Source: Erpobdella octoculata (taxonomy: Eukaryota; Annelida; Clitellata; Hirudinida; Erpobdellidae). From it: 64,000 nucleotides of DNA. Both the position numbers and the translations under genes were made by a program. This document shows positions 1-10,990 of this stretch, one piece after another (within the stretch, counting starts at the first letter, position 1; each line of letters opens with the position of its first letter). The notes under the pieces are model-generated. The model ran no database searches. It was not told the origin of the DNA and was given only the letters and a program-made list of their open reading frames with translations. The stretch lies in the NCBI GenBank assembly GCA_963978895.1, contig OZ022238.1, positions 48,920,105 to 48,984,104 of the forward strand, read 5' to 3'.

Positions 1-604
1 CAAAGTCTTCTTGCAACCGGGCGTTTCAAGACTTAAAGATCAATAGGTAACTAAGCAGGGTTGACCAACTATGTCAAGGATCGTTATGCTGTGGATTTTA
101 TAATTCGACAAGAACGGTATCATAGCCAGATGAGGTTGGTGGGGGGTTCAAAACTTCTTCTCATGGTTCACGAAAGTCATATCTTTCTTGCGCTTTTCAA
201 CATTTTTAAAAAAACTAAAAACTTCTACCGCTCTGGTCATTGACAGTAATTTTAAAGGTTTTTGTTATAGTTTAGAAAATCTATAAAACTTTCTACCCCC
301 TTCCCATTTTTTGTGTCATCAGCTTTTTTAGGTCCATGCTTGTTTTAATCCGGAGGTGTCAACCCCCCTTTTCAAAATCTTGGCTCCGCCACAGGATTTG
401 ATAATCACTTTCGCTCTTTCTTGGGACTGGCTTGGCATTAAGAGAGAAGGAATTAATGTTTATGTTGGTGAAGATAGTTTTATTTTTATTCCAGATGTAC
501 GTTGCAAAATAATTTTTTTAAAAATGTTGCAATTGCAATCAACTTAAATAATTTAAAAGAAGAAGAATAGAAATAAGCTGGACGCGCGGTTCAAATAAAT
601 TTGG
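1..604. other. Intergenic, no gene seen
   Basis: Only short open frames without recognisable motifs occur here. The phrase TTGGCTCCGCCACAG near 379-393 looks like the right end of a hAT-type non-autonomous element (compare the inverted ends of the elements at 23877 and 24996), but no matching left end was found. Confidence 0.4.
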
Positions 605-665
605 TTAAAACATACTGTAGCGCGAGTTTTTAACGCCAAATAGAAACTCATCATTAATTACAACA

Positions 666-975
666 TTGACACAGTCACATCCGATTACAGCTTCAACACA
701 ACCATTCCTGATTACAACTTCAACACAACCATCCCTGATTACAACTTCAACACAACCATCCCTGATTACCACTTCATCAAAACCACAGCTGATTACAACT
801 TCAACAATATCGTTCCACATTACCACTTCAACAATATCGTTCCACATTACCACTTCAACAATATCGTTCCACATTACCACTTCAACAATACCGTTCCACA
901 TTACCACTTTAACAATAGAGTTCCACATCACCACTTCAACAATACCGTTCCACATTACCACTTCGACAAAATCAT
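666..975. repeat. 27-bp minisatellite, open on both strands
   Basis: About eleven units of 27 bp built on ATTACCACTTCAACAATA and related forms. The left units read ...CAACACAACCATCCCTGATT and the right units ...CAACAATATCGTTCCACATT. Because the unit is nine codons long, both strands stay open: the plus frame 666-1022 repeats ITTSTISFH, and the minus frame 1000-605 repeats VEVVMWNDI. Period 27 and in-frame drift are compatible with a coding repeat, but no homolog is recognised. Confidence 0.75.
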
Positions 976-1250
976 TCCCAAAAGGTACCCACCAGCTCAT
1001 GCATGTTAGAAGAGTCTTTTGACCTTCTTACAGTATTGAGGCTTTTCACCATTTCATCTTTGTTTAACGTCGGATGCGGTCTGTCAGCGTGTTTGTCTGT
1101 TGGTACTTTTAAACTTTCGGTAACTGTGGCTGTAGCTGACTCGTCAGTGTGGTTTGTATAATTTTCTGGGCTGCTATAGCATACTATGCTAGATTTGAGA
1201 AGCGAAAAACTAAATAAAATTCCACAGAGTTGCTTCGACAATCGTTTCAT
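972..1250 (-). CDS. Possible N-terminal exon of a secreted protein
   Basis: Open frame of 92 codons from ATG at 1250. The first ~27 residues have a basic start (MKRLSK) followed by a hydrophobic stretch ending near SSIVCYSS, like a signal peptide. An N-glycosylation sequon (NYT) and a dibasic RRSK site follow. The frame closes at 972, just as the 27-bp minisatellite begins. A shift of one base, or a splice near 1000, would join it to the repeat frame that continues on the minus strand to 605. No family is recognised. It could be a precursor of a small secreted peptide or only a chance frame. Confidence 0.22.
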   Translation of the reverse strand: MKRLSKQLCGILFSFSLLKSSIVCYSSPENYTNHTDESATATVTESLKVPTDKHADRPHPTLNKDEMVKSLNTVRRSKDSSNMHELVGTFWE

Positions 1251-2920
1251 TGTTTACTCCACTGTTTTTAATTTGGTTTTCAAAACTTTTAAACTTACAA
1301 AAACAGGGATGGGCGAATTCTTGATTGAAATGCGCGCCTCTGAAAAATTGCCTGAAATCATTTTTAACGTAAAAAACGTAGACGTGAAATTAAATTATGC
1401 AACAACAAAAATCTAAGTGCTATTTATAGAAATTCAATTTTTTTTCTTCAAATTTTTTCTTTGCATTGCCCTGCAATGTATTGCGTGAGCGGCTCAGTAA
1501 TAACCTAGTACCTATTAAGCTTGATGAAAATATCTCCATGGGAGAGAGTCTATGTTTAATAAATTGTTTCGTTAGGCGTAGACGAACTTTTCTAAGACTT
1601 AACAAACTTTACTTTCTAATTTTACCAAGAATACCTACATCAGGAACACATCTTTTTTAACGTGTTTTTAATTAATTCTGTTCGTTCGTCTGCTGTCTGT
1701 TATGGCGGAATCTTGCTATCAATTTGAACAAACTTTCCGACTAGTCATATAGGTCTTCTGAAATTTTTTAGCATACATGCAAACTGGGTGACAAAAAATT
1801 ATTTCATTAATTTTATACTATTTAAAATAACTTTATTAAACTAAATATATTAAGGAACGTGTTTATTTAATTTAATTTTTTATTATAACGCAAATTTTAA
1901 ATATGAGATACGACATCAGCAAAATAGGGTTTCGTTGTTACGTCAATTTTATTGTCATGATGTCACATTCAGCTCGTTAAAAATATATTTTCCGCTAAAG
2001 TAAACATATCGCATACATAAAAAATATATATAAAATGTGTTCATAAAATATTTAAAACAATTTGCAATCTACCTGTTTTAAAACGGAAACGTATTAAAAC
2101 TGAACACACAAGAAAAAGAAGAATTGAGTCTCAAATGGGAATTTCATGAACAAAGCGAAAAATAAAAATAAAAATAAGAAAAGATTGAAAAAGAAGAAAG
2201 AAAGATAAATGAGATGTGACAGCTGGATAGAAAGGTATAAAGTGGGAATCATCGTTCCCTCTCTTATTATTTTCACGATAATTCCACGCATGAGGTCACC
2301 TCAACGAATTCCATCTTGATGGAAATCTGAAAATAAAAAACCGGTATTCTGCATTTTACCCCAAAAAAAATGTTGTTTACGTTCCGGCGTCATCTAAAAT
2401 GGTGTTATATTACTAAACCGTTGGTGGTCGTTGGTTCGATTCATGTCCTACGTGTTTGATAATGTTCAATGGGAACTGAGTGCTACTAATCGAAAACCCG
2501 TAGAATTTCTCAGGGGACGACGCAATAAAACTCATAAAAATTATTAAATATAAGGTTTAGAAACTTTGGGGATTAAAAAAAAACGTTTTGTTGTGATCTC
2601 AGATGCAGGAGCGTTATTTCAGCAGTTCTTTGAAAAGGGGGCAAGTTTTTTTAAACACCCAAACATTGCTGTTCATTTTTGCTACTAAATTCTTCTTTTT
2701 GACTTCAAAAATGAACTGATTACCGAAAGAGATAATTTCTAAAACTCCACGCACTTTTTCAAAAATCCCTGCTCCCCCCCACCGATGAAGCCCCTACCCG
2801 GGTTTCATGTCATACCGTAGAATTTCCTACTTTGTGTGAAAGATTGTTTTGTTTGTGTTTTCAGAACAATTTTTTCTAATATGCCTAAGTTTGTTTACAT
2901 TCTTTTGTAAGAACAAAAAT
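1251..2920. other. Intergenic, nothing recognised
   Basis: AT-rich sequence with short open frames only. A GGTTCGATTC box near 2432 resembles a tRNA B box, but no A box or cloverleaf fits. Confidence 0.5.
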
Positions 2921-2930
2921 TTAGTGTTTT

Positions 2931-3083
2931 TCCATTATTTTTAATTTTAATTTTTAGTTCTTACAATGATTGTCATTTTTTCATATTTTTAATTTTAATT
3001 TTTAGTTCTTACAATGATTGTCATTTTTTCATATTTTTAATTTTAATTTTTAGTTCTTACAATGATTGTCATTTTTTCATATT
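2931..3083 (+). repeat. 48-bp tandem repeat, 3 copies
   Basis: Three near-identical units containing TTTTTAGTTCTTACAATGAT followed by TGTCATTTTTTCATA. Confidence 0.8.
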
Positions 3084-3171
3084 TTTACATTTTTTGGTTT
3101 TTCCATCCTTTTTATTTATTTTAACGTCAGCAAAATATGTTTCGTATTTTTACTTTTTTTAGGCTGACGGA

Positions 3172-3556
3172 AATCTACAGGAATGTACATGAATGTGCAG
3201 GAATGTACATGAATGTACAGGAATGTACATGAATGTACAGGAATGTACATGAATGTACAGGAATGTTCAGGAATGTACAAGTATGATGAAGAATGTACAC
3301 GAAATTAAAGAAAAGTACAGAATTGTACAGAATTGTACAGAATTGTACAGAATTGTACAGAAATGTACAGGAATGTAAGGAATGTACAGGAATGTGCAGG
3401 AATATATAAGAATGTACAGGAATGTACATGAATGTAGAGGAACGTACTGGAATGTAAAGGAATGTATACATGAATGTAGAGGAACGTACTGGAATGTAAA
3501 GGAATGTATACATGAATGTAGAGGAACGTACTGGAATGTAAAGGAATGTATACAAG
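3172..3556 (+). repeat. GAATGTACA-type minisatellite
   Basis: Degenerate tandem array of 10-11 bp words such as AGGAATGTAC and ATGAATGTAC. It evolves into AGAATTGTAC (3313-3360) and into a higher-order unit of about 45 bp (3425-3552). The open frames across it, rich in YIPVRSSTFM on the minus strand, are products of the repeat. Confidence 0.85.
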
Positions 3557-3789
3557 AATGGACAACACGTGGTTGAGCATACCAAGCATGGTATTAATGA
3601 TCTTTCATGTTTGCTTGCTTGTTTGTTTTTCAAGATTTCCTTCGTTCTTATATTTTTTTTTCATTTTTTTATACATTGATCAACCCATTCATCCATTCTT
3701 TTTTTCATTTTGGATTTTTTGCTCTTTTTCTTTCCCTCAAGGTTTTTTTCTTTCTAGATGCATTTTTGATTAACCTTTGTTATCGAGGT

Positions 3790-5740
3790 CAGAAATGCTT
3801 GTGCAAAACATAAAAAACAGACAAATCCAGGCAAATCAGAACAAACATAAAAAGAACTATAAACAAGTAAACCGTATAAAACTTCGTTTATTAGAAATCT
3901 TTTATGTATTTGAGATATAAGTCTATAATATGTATGAATATGGAATACAGTATTCTAAATACTAAATAAATGAAAAGAAGATTTTTAGTGAGAAATTGAT
4001 ATCTGCAATCATGAAAAGAAAATCTGATAATCAATATTTTTAATAAAATTGGTATAAAAACAATATTCCATTATAAATAAAAAATCGAATAAAAAATCTT
4101 CAGATCGATAGTAATACGTAAAATGGTTAAAAGTTGACTTCAAAATTTGTTGACGCAATATCGCATAGATTTTTTTAGCAGAACGTTCAAATAAAGGATT
4201 AAAAAAAATTGTGATTGTCTATCTCAAAAATAATGTTTGGTCCTCACCAGTCTGTGAACCAAGTTTCACATCGATTTGATAACGGGAAGGGGATTTGTGC
4301 TCATTCAGACAGACAGACAGACAGAAAGGCGAAGTTAATATATAGGATTAAAAAAACACAAACAAATCTAGGCAAACCAGAACAAATCTAAAAAGAGCCA
4401 TAGAGAACAATAAAACCAAAATTTAATAAAAAATATATGATTTATTCCAACACAAAAAATAGCAAAACACAAAATTAACAAATCGATATAAATTATTTCA
4501 GTTTTTAATGACCAAAAAAAGCAAAAGCTAATTCGTTTTTATAAAAAACACATATATTATAATATAATTATCAATGGTTCCATGCCTAACATAAAAACGC
4601 CTCTAAAGGCACATCCGAATGAGAAACAAAATTAACTCCGTTACATGCATACCAACATGCAAACTGTTGTGGACGTTATACCTATATAGACCGAGGATAC
4701 ATTTCTTATAAATACTCGTATAATAAAGTAGTGAATAAATCGAAATTAAATAGAAATCCGCTTTTTCCACACTTCCTACAGTGGAAATGAGTGGAACAAT
4801 CGGATGCTGTTATTTCAAAGGCATCCAATAAACATTTTTTAAAGAGTAATTTAAATTTTCTAAGATTATCAAAATTTCAATTTTCGAATTTTTTTGTTTA
4901 AATTTTTAAATCTTTTTTTTAATTTCATTCTCTCTCGAATTTCGAACGAAACTGAAAATAAGATAAATAAAGCGGAGCCGAAATTGAATAAATAAATTTG
5001 GATTACATCGACTGCTGAGGTTTCACACCGAAGGATTAAAATCTTTTCTTCAAATTAATTTATTTAAATTAAAAATTAATTCCTAAAAAAATGTTTTAGT
5101 AAAAACTTTTTTTCTGAATTATGTTTCCCCGGATTTTTTGCGTTAAACCTAAATTATTCTGTAAAAACTATTAAAACAAAAAATCAATCAACTTAATTTA
5201 TATGGAAAAAACCTCTGTGCTTACTTCAAACCCGGAGGCCCGGATGCCCGGAGGTCGGAGTTATATTAAGTTGGGTTGGATAAGTCAGGGCTGTAAATTT
5301 TATCCACTCCCATTTCCCCCTTTCTGAATGAAATTCTTTGAGAAATATTTTAGACTTCAAATATAATAATTCATAATCTGAATTTCTTTTGTTGCATCTA
5401 CCCTCTAGCGAACGATTAATAAATTGCATGCAGCCTCTATATTTACCTGACATTTTATTTAAACAGGTGAAGTACCGCAAACGTTTTTCTTAATGCAGTG
5501 CTTTTAAACTAATTATAAAAACTATTCAAAACAAACCAATACAGACGTTTATTCGTAGAGCACTGAGCACTCCCTCCATCAGCATCCCCCCTCCTTTCCT
5601 TCGGCAAGCGGTTTTCACCCGATGAATTCAGAAGATTGGTCTGTTAGACGGGTGTGTTGTATCTAATAATTTTTTTATATAAATATCAATCAGTTGTTTA
5701 TGTTTAAGGATATTTACATCTGGCCGGATAGGTTACCATT
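3790..5740. other. Intergenic; one repeat-family tail
   Basis: No gene seen. Around 4205-4350 the sequence ends in four CAGA words followed by TTAATATATAGGAT. This is the same style of 3' end (short tandem CAGA/CAGT tract, then TATATAG) as the composite elements at 43-55 kb, so it is probably the tail of a related repeat. Confidence 0.4.
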
Positions 5741-5741
5741 C

Positions 5742-6150
5742 TTTGCAACAGCTTAGCAGCACCAAACCTAACCAGTCTCTATTATTTTCTACCCACAATT
5801 TCACTCAACTACCCACTCGTCATTACCACACACTAAATCAATATCCCACTCATCATTACTTCCTCCCACACACACACACACATATTCCATTTACTCACTC
5901 AATTTTATTTTTTTTTATCACCATTACTCCCACCCACGCATTCACTCAATCACTCACTCGCTATAACTCCCACCCACAGATTCACTCAATCACCCACTCA
6001 CTATTACTTTCACCCGCACCCCAGATTCATTCACCCAATCGCTATTACTTCCACCCAAACATTCACTCAATCGCTCTAACTTCCACCCACACACACATTG
6101 GCTCAACCACCCACCCACGCACTCACTCGTCCAAAACACTTTTTCATTAA
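5742..6150 (+). repeat. CA-rich degenerate minisatellite
   Basis: Repeated words of the type CACCCACACATTCACTCAATC and TCACTATTACTTCCACCC. The 135-codon open frame across it is rich in H, T, S and P and is low-complexity. I do not regard it as a gene. Confidence 0.6.
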
Positions 6151-6564
6151 ATTGGAAATTTGCTTGTCCGGTCGTCGTGTTTTTATTAAGACGAATCGTC
6201 CAATGAGCAGGCGCTTTTACGTTTATTCCAAATGACATAAATGAATGGCAGCAGGTGCCATATTGCAGTCAGCTCAATTCTTTAGTGGGTTTTTTTTTGC
6301 TGCGCCAAAAATGGCGATTTTTGAAACTCTGACAAACTTTTACCTAATATATTTTCGTGGTTTTTTGAGGTGCATGTTTTAAACGTGGAAGTCTGAAAAA
6401 TAAGTATATTTCGAATTTGTTTGAAAAAAAAATTTGTACTGCAAGAAAGTTTATTTCAACTTAATAGCGTGATGATGATAATTATACTTATACAAATATG
6501 TAAGCCAGTGGTGCCCATGCTAGTGGTGTTCTGCAACTGAATTGGAAATGCTTCACAATGAAGC

Positions 6565-7265
6565 TTTGGTTCGGGTTGGGTCGGGTCAAGCAGAGTCAGG
6601 TCGGGTCGAGCCGAGTCGAGCGAGGTTGGGTCCGCTCAAGTTTTTAATGAACAAAAAGAAATGTACAAATGATATACACTCAAACACACACGCATGTATA
6701 CTAGTATATTATGAACATATACATAAGTAGCATACAAATTTTATAGGGTTCAGGTAATAGTACAACAACCATTATAATATTGGAAGAAAGAAACAGAAGA
6801 AAAACCATTACTTGCTCAAGTTGGTCGTCGCTTGTACAGCATTTCTGCAAGTTCAGCATTTCTGCAAGTTCAGCATTTCTGCAAGTTCAGCATTTCTGCA
6901 AGTTCAGCATTTCTGCAAGTTCAGCATTTCTGCAAGTTCAGCAGTTCAGCACAATCGTAGCGGGACTTCTCGTCTGTGGGAAACACAATCACAGATCTCC
7001 GTTTCCCGACTATCAGCTGCAAAAGTGGAATTTATTGACAGATATTGAGATGGGGACTGCAAGCTGAATTATTGCAAAATTGAAATTTTATTTTAAATAA
7101 ACAATTAGGACAAAATTTGAATAAATTTAATGGGTATTGGTAAGGTCGGGTCGGGTCCGGCCAAAGTGGGTCGGGTTGGGTCACCAAATTAAGGGAGGTC
7201 ATCGGTCAGGTCAAGATTTCGGGCGGGTTGGGTTGGTCCTAAAAATTTGACCCATGGACAACTCT
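6565..7265 (+). repeat. G-rich GGGTCGGGT blocks flanking a 16-bp tandem array
   Basis: Two blocks of GGGTCGGGT/GGGTTGGGT words (about 6571-6631 and 7141-7252) flank a tandem array of about seven 16-bp units, AGCATTTCTGCAAGTT (about 6836-6940). The block ends in CCATGGACAACTCTG at 7265, the same end as the 41-bp element at 19687-19727 (reverse complement CAGAGTTGTCCAC). This suggests a hAT-like non-autonomous element whose left end I could not fix. Confidence 0.45.
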
Positions 7266-7997
7266 GGTATTCCCATCACCTATCCGCCTGGTTAATGAAT
7301 TTTTAATTTCTTAGAAAATTTTTGAATATCCGCCTAACCCCACTGTTTCAATTTGTTTTTGCTTTTGTTCAGGAACGTGAGTTGGCCGGTTTGCATACTC
7401 TTGAACAATTTTCTGATTATAAACCTAAATTTTAAAAAAAATGTGTAACGCTAAATGATTGAACGCTTCAGGATTTAAAAGGTTAACAATAGTTAACATC
7501 GAGTTTTAGGCATCGTTTTTTCGAATAGCTTAAAATCTTCTACACCAAGTGTTTTTAAGACTGAGGTAAATAAAAAATACTATATAAGGACATAGATATA
7601 TGTATGAACAAGGGTTTTATTACCTGTTGCAGGTCGTAATTTAAATTTATTTACTTTTCCGCTTTTTCCTGGATTCAGGCGTGGGAGTGGTTCATAAGTG
7701 GGGTTCTGATTTTTAGGTGTTACAAACAGGGGCGGATACAGAATTTTGAGTACATGGGGGTGCCATGCATTTGCACAAAAGAAGTACACGTTGTAGATCT
7801 TCACTTTACAGAAAAAATTTTCAAAGGTGTAGCTAGGGGGCAGGGGTAACACGTTTCCCATGGCGCCATTTGGAAGGAGCACCATAAGCCTTTTGTAAGA
7901 GGCGCCAAATTTTTTAGATATTAGCTATTGTTGAAGACATACGAGTGCATGTTTTGAAAATGTTTTTGAAAAAGCTCCTTTGACTCCCGGTCATCAG

Positions 7998-8052
7998 CAG
8001 AGGCGTAACTGGGTATGGCAGGCATGGCACGTGCACCCTAGGTACGCCACTG
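7998..8052. mobile_element. 55-bp hAT-type micro-MITE
   Basis: The sequence begins CAGAGGCGTAACTGGGT and ends AGGTACGCCACTG, imperfect inverted ends. It is flanked by a perfect 8-bp target duplication GTCATCAG (7990-7997 and 8053-8060). An 8-bp duplication and CAG...CTG ends are hallmarks of hAT transposons. Confidence 0.75.
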
Positions 8053-8519
8053 GTCATCAGCTATTTTTAGAGGAATATCACAGTTTATAGAGGGAAATCT
8101 ATATGAGTGCATTTGTTAGATCTTGTTCCGGGTGATAAGATATTTCTTAGCATAAGAGGTATGAACCAATAATTGGAAAAACCTCTTATTAATATTTGCT
8201 AAATTGTATGTTTTTGTGGAATTTCTCATAAAACTTTTTATTAATTATAATTGATATCTTCTTCTTATGAAGTGTCGTGGTCGTGGTCACTGGCGGATTT
8301 AGGGGGCCGGGGGGCATGGGACCAGTAGTCGTGGTGGGCTTGAGTAACAAAGAGGGGTGAATTTTTAGTTTTAATAAACGCGTCAAACTTTGAAATATGA
8401 TGACTTCAGTGTCGCAAGGTGAAATACATTTTTAAAGAAAAAATTGTAAATCACTTCGTTGTTTTTCTTGTGAATATTATTATAAAAACTCTCAATTATT
8501 ATCAAATATCACTTTTTAT

Positions 8520-8603
8520 TATTATCATTATTATTCTGTTACCATCATCATCACCATAATCATCGATCATCATCATCATCATCACCATCGTCATCGATCA
8601 TCG

Positions 8604-8672
<69 letters not shown>

Positions 8673-8780
8673 GTCGTCGTCATCATCGTCATCATCATTA
8701 CCACCACCATCATCATCATCATCATTATCGCCATACTTATCATTACTATCTTTACCATCATCATTGTCATCAGGCCCGAA
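8520..8780. repeat. (ATC)n microsatellite
   Basis: Nearly continuous CAT trinucleotide tract from about 8526 to 8765, longest pure run about 8606-8670. The poly-Asp open frame on the minus strand (8598-8852) is its translation and is not a gene. Confidence 0.9.
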
Positions 8781-8830
8781 ATGGGCCGCCTGGCTAACTG
8801 CCCAAAACTCTTGGTAGACTAACATTCTTT

Positions 8831-8918
8831 GAAGTAAATTTACTTCAATCATAAATTAATTCTTTAAAGAATTAATTTATGATTTAATTCTTTAAAGAAT
8901 TAATTTATGATTTAACTC
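8831..8918. repeat. Palindromic tandem unit
   Basis: The palindrome GAAGTAAATTTACTTC is followed by two copies of ATTCTTTAAAGAATTAATTT in tandem. Each copy is itself palindromic around TTTAAA and could extrude as hairpins. Confidence 0.7.
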
Positions 8919-9803
8919 CATCTTGTCATCCCACCCTGTTTCCGTGGGCTAAAATTTCTGTTTGCCATAGGTAGGCCAAGTGGTAGGATATAGCCTGTTG
9001 GGCCTTTTGATTGTCTTTATACTTCCATTACCACTTTCCTGGAACGCAGTTTTAAGTCTTGTATTATTTCTGTACCCCATGTTTTAGAGTTATAAGTAAG
9101 GTTGTTAATACTGACATGTATTTAAACTTTTCAACATTTGTGAAACTTGTGAAATCGAAAACGGCAATGCTTAAAAGTTGTTTTTGATTATTTTTAGGCA
9201 TGGGATGTTGGCACGATCGGTGCGTTGTTTGTGCGTTGTTGGGGCAGATTTTTCGGTAATTAATTGTTGTTAATTAAAAGTGTTTATTAATAATAATTAA
9301 TATAACTGCTACGTTGTTCGATTAGAACGGTTTATCAGGAATTGGGGCGATGCGATGGCAGAAGGCGTAGGGCGGCGTAGGCGTAGATGTCCTCGTAGTA
9401 TAAGTAGATCAAGTAGATTAGTTATTACTTAGTATAGTAAGTAGATCGTAGATAGGTCAGTGCGGTGGTAGTATTCCAGGTAGTGCTGGTATGGTATGGT
9501 ATATTATGTAACAGAGTTTCCCGTTTTTACATGCTTCTAATTAGTTTTAACTTTTAACTATTAATAATATTATAAACGCCATTGGTAATTGTATGCTTAT
9601 GTGCTTTTAATATATTATATTTATATATAATATTTAATATTCAAGAACATTCTAATGTTAATTTTAATTTCACAGTAACAAAATACAGAAGCATCAGAAT
9701 CAGTCAAAACTGAGCAAGAAGACGTATTAAACTAAAGATAAAGATTAAAGACTAACCAAACTACTAAGCTGTCTGAAGCCACTCTCCAAGTTGAAACAGA
9801 AGA

Positions 9804-10990
9804 ATGAGGGCTCCGATGATATCCACCCCAGCATCTGGATCAACTGGTTTTAGAAATGACAGCCAGAATGGCATGATAAGGGAGGTTGACTATTCCGAGT
9901 ACGAGTGGATGGAACATATTGATGAATTCGACAGAGAGGTACGCTGGTGGTACTAGAAAATGTTTTCGTATACGCTTTTAATTTAATAGATTTTTAGGCA
10001 TTTCTAGTTTTTTTTAATACATCCTGAAGAATGATTTAGTTTTTCTTATTTTAATTTTTTTGCATATTTTTAATTAGTTGTATTCTTCGTCGTACTCCCA
10101 GCCTCGTGTTCACTATCTCCGGCAATTCGTATTTAAATTTTAAACTATTTCATCTCCGTAACAACAGCCAACGATCTTTTCGATGCGCCGATTTATTCAC
10201 CCAAACAGGTCATCCGACTGTTAGAAGAAGAGGCTTTTTACGAGCAGTGCTTTCTCGAAACGAACGACGACTTTGACGCAGACGACTTGGACGACGAGGA
10301 CTACAGTGACGACGATGACGGCTCGTACGACTTCGACGGTGGCGATTATTTTCACATGGGGTACGCCGATCATCTCCTACCCAACCCTACTACGACCACT
10401 CACGACATCTACTTCCTGGCACAAACAATGGCTAGTCTTGGCATGGAGCTCTCTCAACCGCAGGATATCCCATTGCCTCAGGTTTCGTTATCTTTTTTTC
10501 GTTATTATTTTTATAATTAATTAATTAATTTTTAAATATTTATTAGTTTGTGTCGTTTTTTTATAATGTAGTTTTGCTATATTCACTGGTAGAATAATGA
10601 TAGATTTGTTTGTATTATTTCTATTTAGTGCTTTTTGATTGAGATAATTTATTCTTTTCTAAAATTTTCCTTTTTGTGGGTAAATGAAGTTTCTCTATTC
10701 ACTAAAGAAAATCTAAAGTCATACATCATTCTCCTACGCTGGGTTTCTTCATTTCCATAATTACCGCCATCGTCTGTGTCATCAATGACTGATTGCCGCT
10801 TCATAATCATCATCATCATCATTGCGATGAAGTCACTTTCACAATTCAATCATAACCATGACTACTACTACTGCATCCTTAACCTTTCCTTCCTTCGTTT
10901 CTGCAGGTTTTTTCGAGCAGTCTGAACCCTGAGGCACCCGAATTCTATCCGAGATCTTTGCCTCAGCCTGAAAAAGAAGAAAAAGACTAG
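9804..10990 (+). CDS. PAIP2: Polyadenylate-binding protein-interacting protein 2
   Basis: PAIP2 binds poly(A)-binding protein (PABPC1), displaces it from poly(A) and eIF4G, and so represses cap-dependent translation in the cytoplasm. Coding exons are 9804-9938, 10209-10481 and 10907-10990, all with GT-AG introns and phase 0, giving 163 aa. Two PABP-binding modules are visible. An acidic PAM1-like region starts with EYEWMEHIDEFDREVIRLLE (residues 33-52) and continues through FYEQCFLE and a very acidic Asp-rich stretch (about 60-85). A C-terminal PAM2 motif, SSLNPEAPEFYP, holds the invariant Leu, Pro and Phe that enter the MLLE domain. Vertebrate PAIP2 is about 127 aa; the extra length is mostly in the acidic centre. 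A possible non-coding first exon ends at an acceptor at 9674. Vertebrates have a second gene, PAIP2B; orthology at that level is not resolved. Confidence 0.93.

Noticed and set aside
2395..2460. tRNA-like GGTTCGATTC box
   Set aside because: No A box at the right distance and no cloverleaf pairing.
3175..3633. 152-codon minus-strand frame
   Set aside because: Translation of the GAATGTACA minisatellite; the repeating YIPVRSSTFM unit tracks the DNA period.
5743..6150. 135-codon frame rich in His, Thr and Pro
   Set aside because: Lies on a degenerate CA-rich minisatellite with no homology signal and no splice or start context.
6508..7265. One bounded hAT element from CAGTGGTGCCCATG to CATGGACAACTCTG
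   Set aside because: The two ends agree at only about 11 of 14 positions and the 8-bp flanks (ATGTAAGC, GTATTCCC) do not match.
8598..8852. Poly-aspartate open frame on the minus strand
   Set aside because: Product of the CAT trinucleotide microsatellite.
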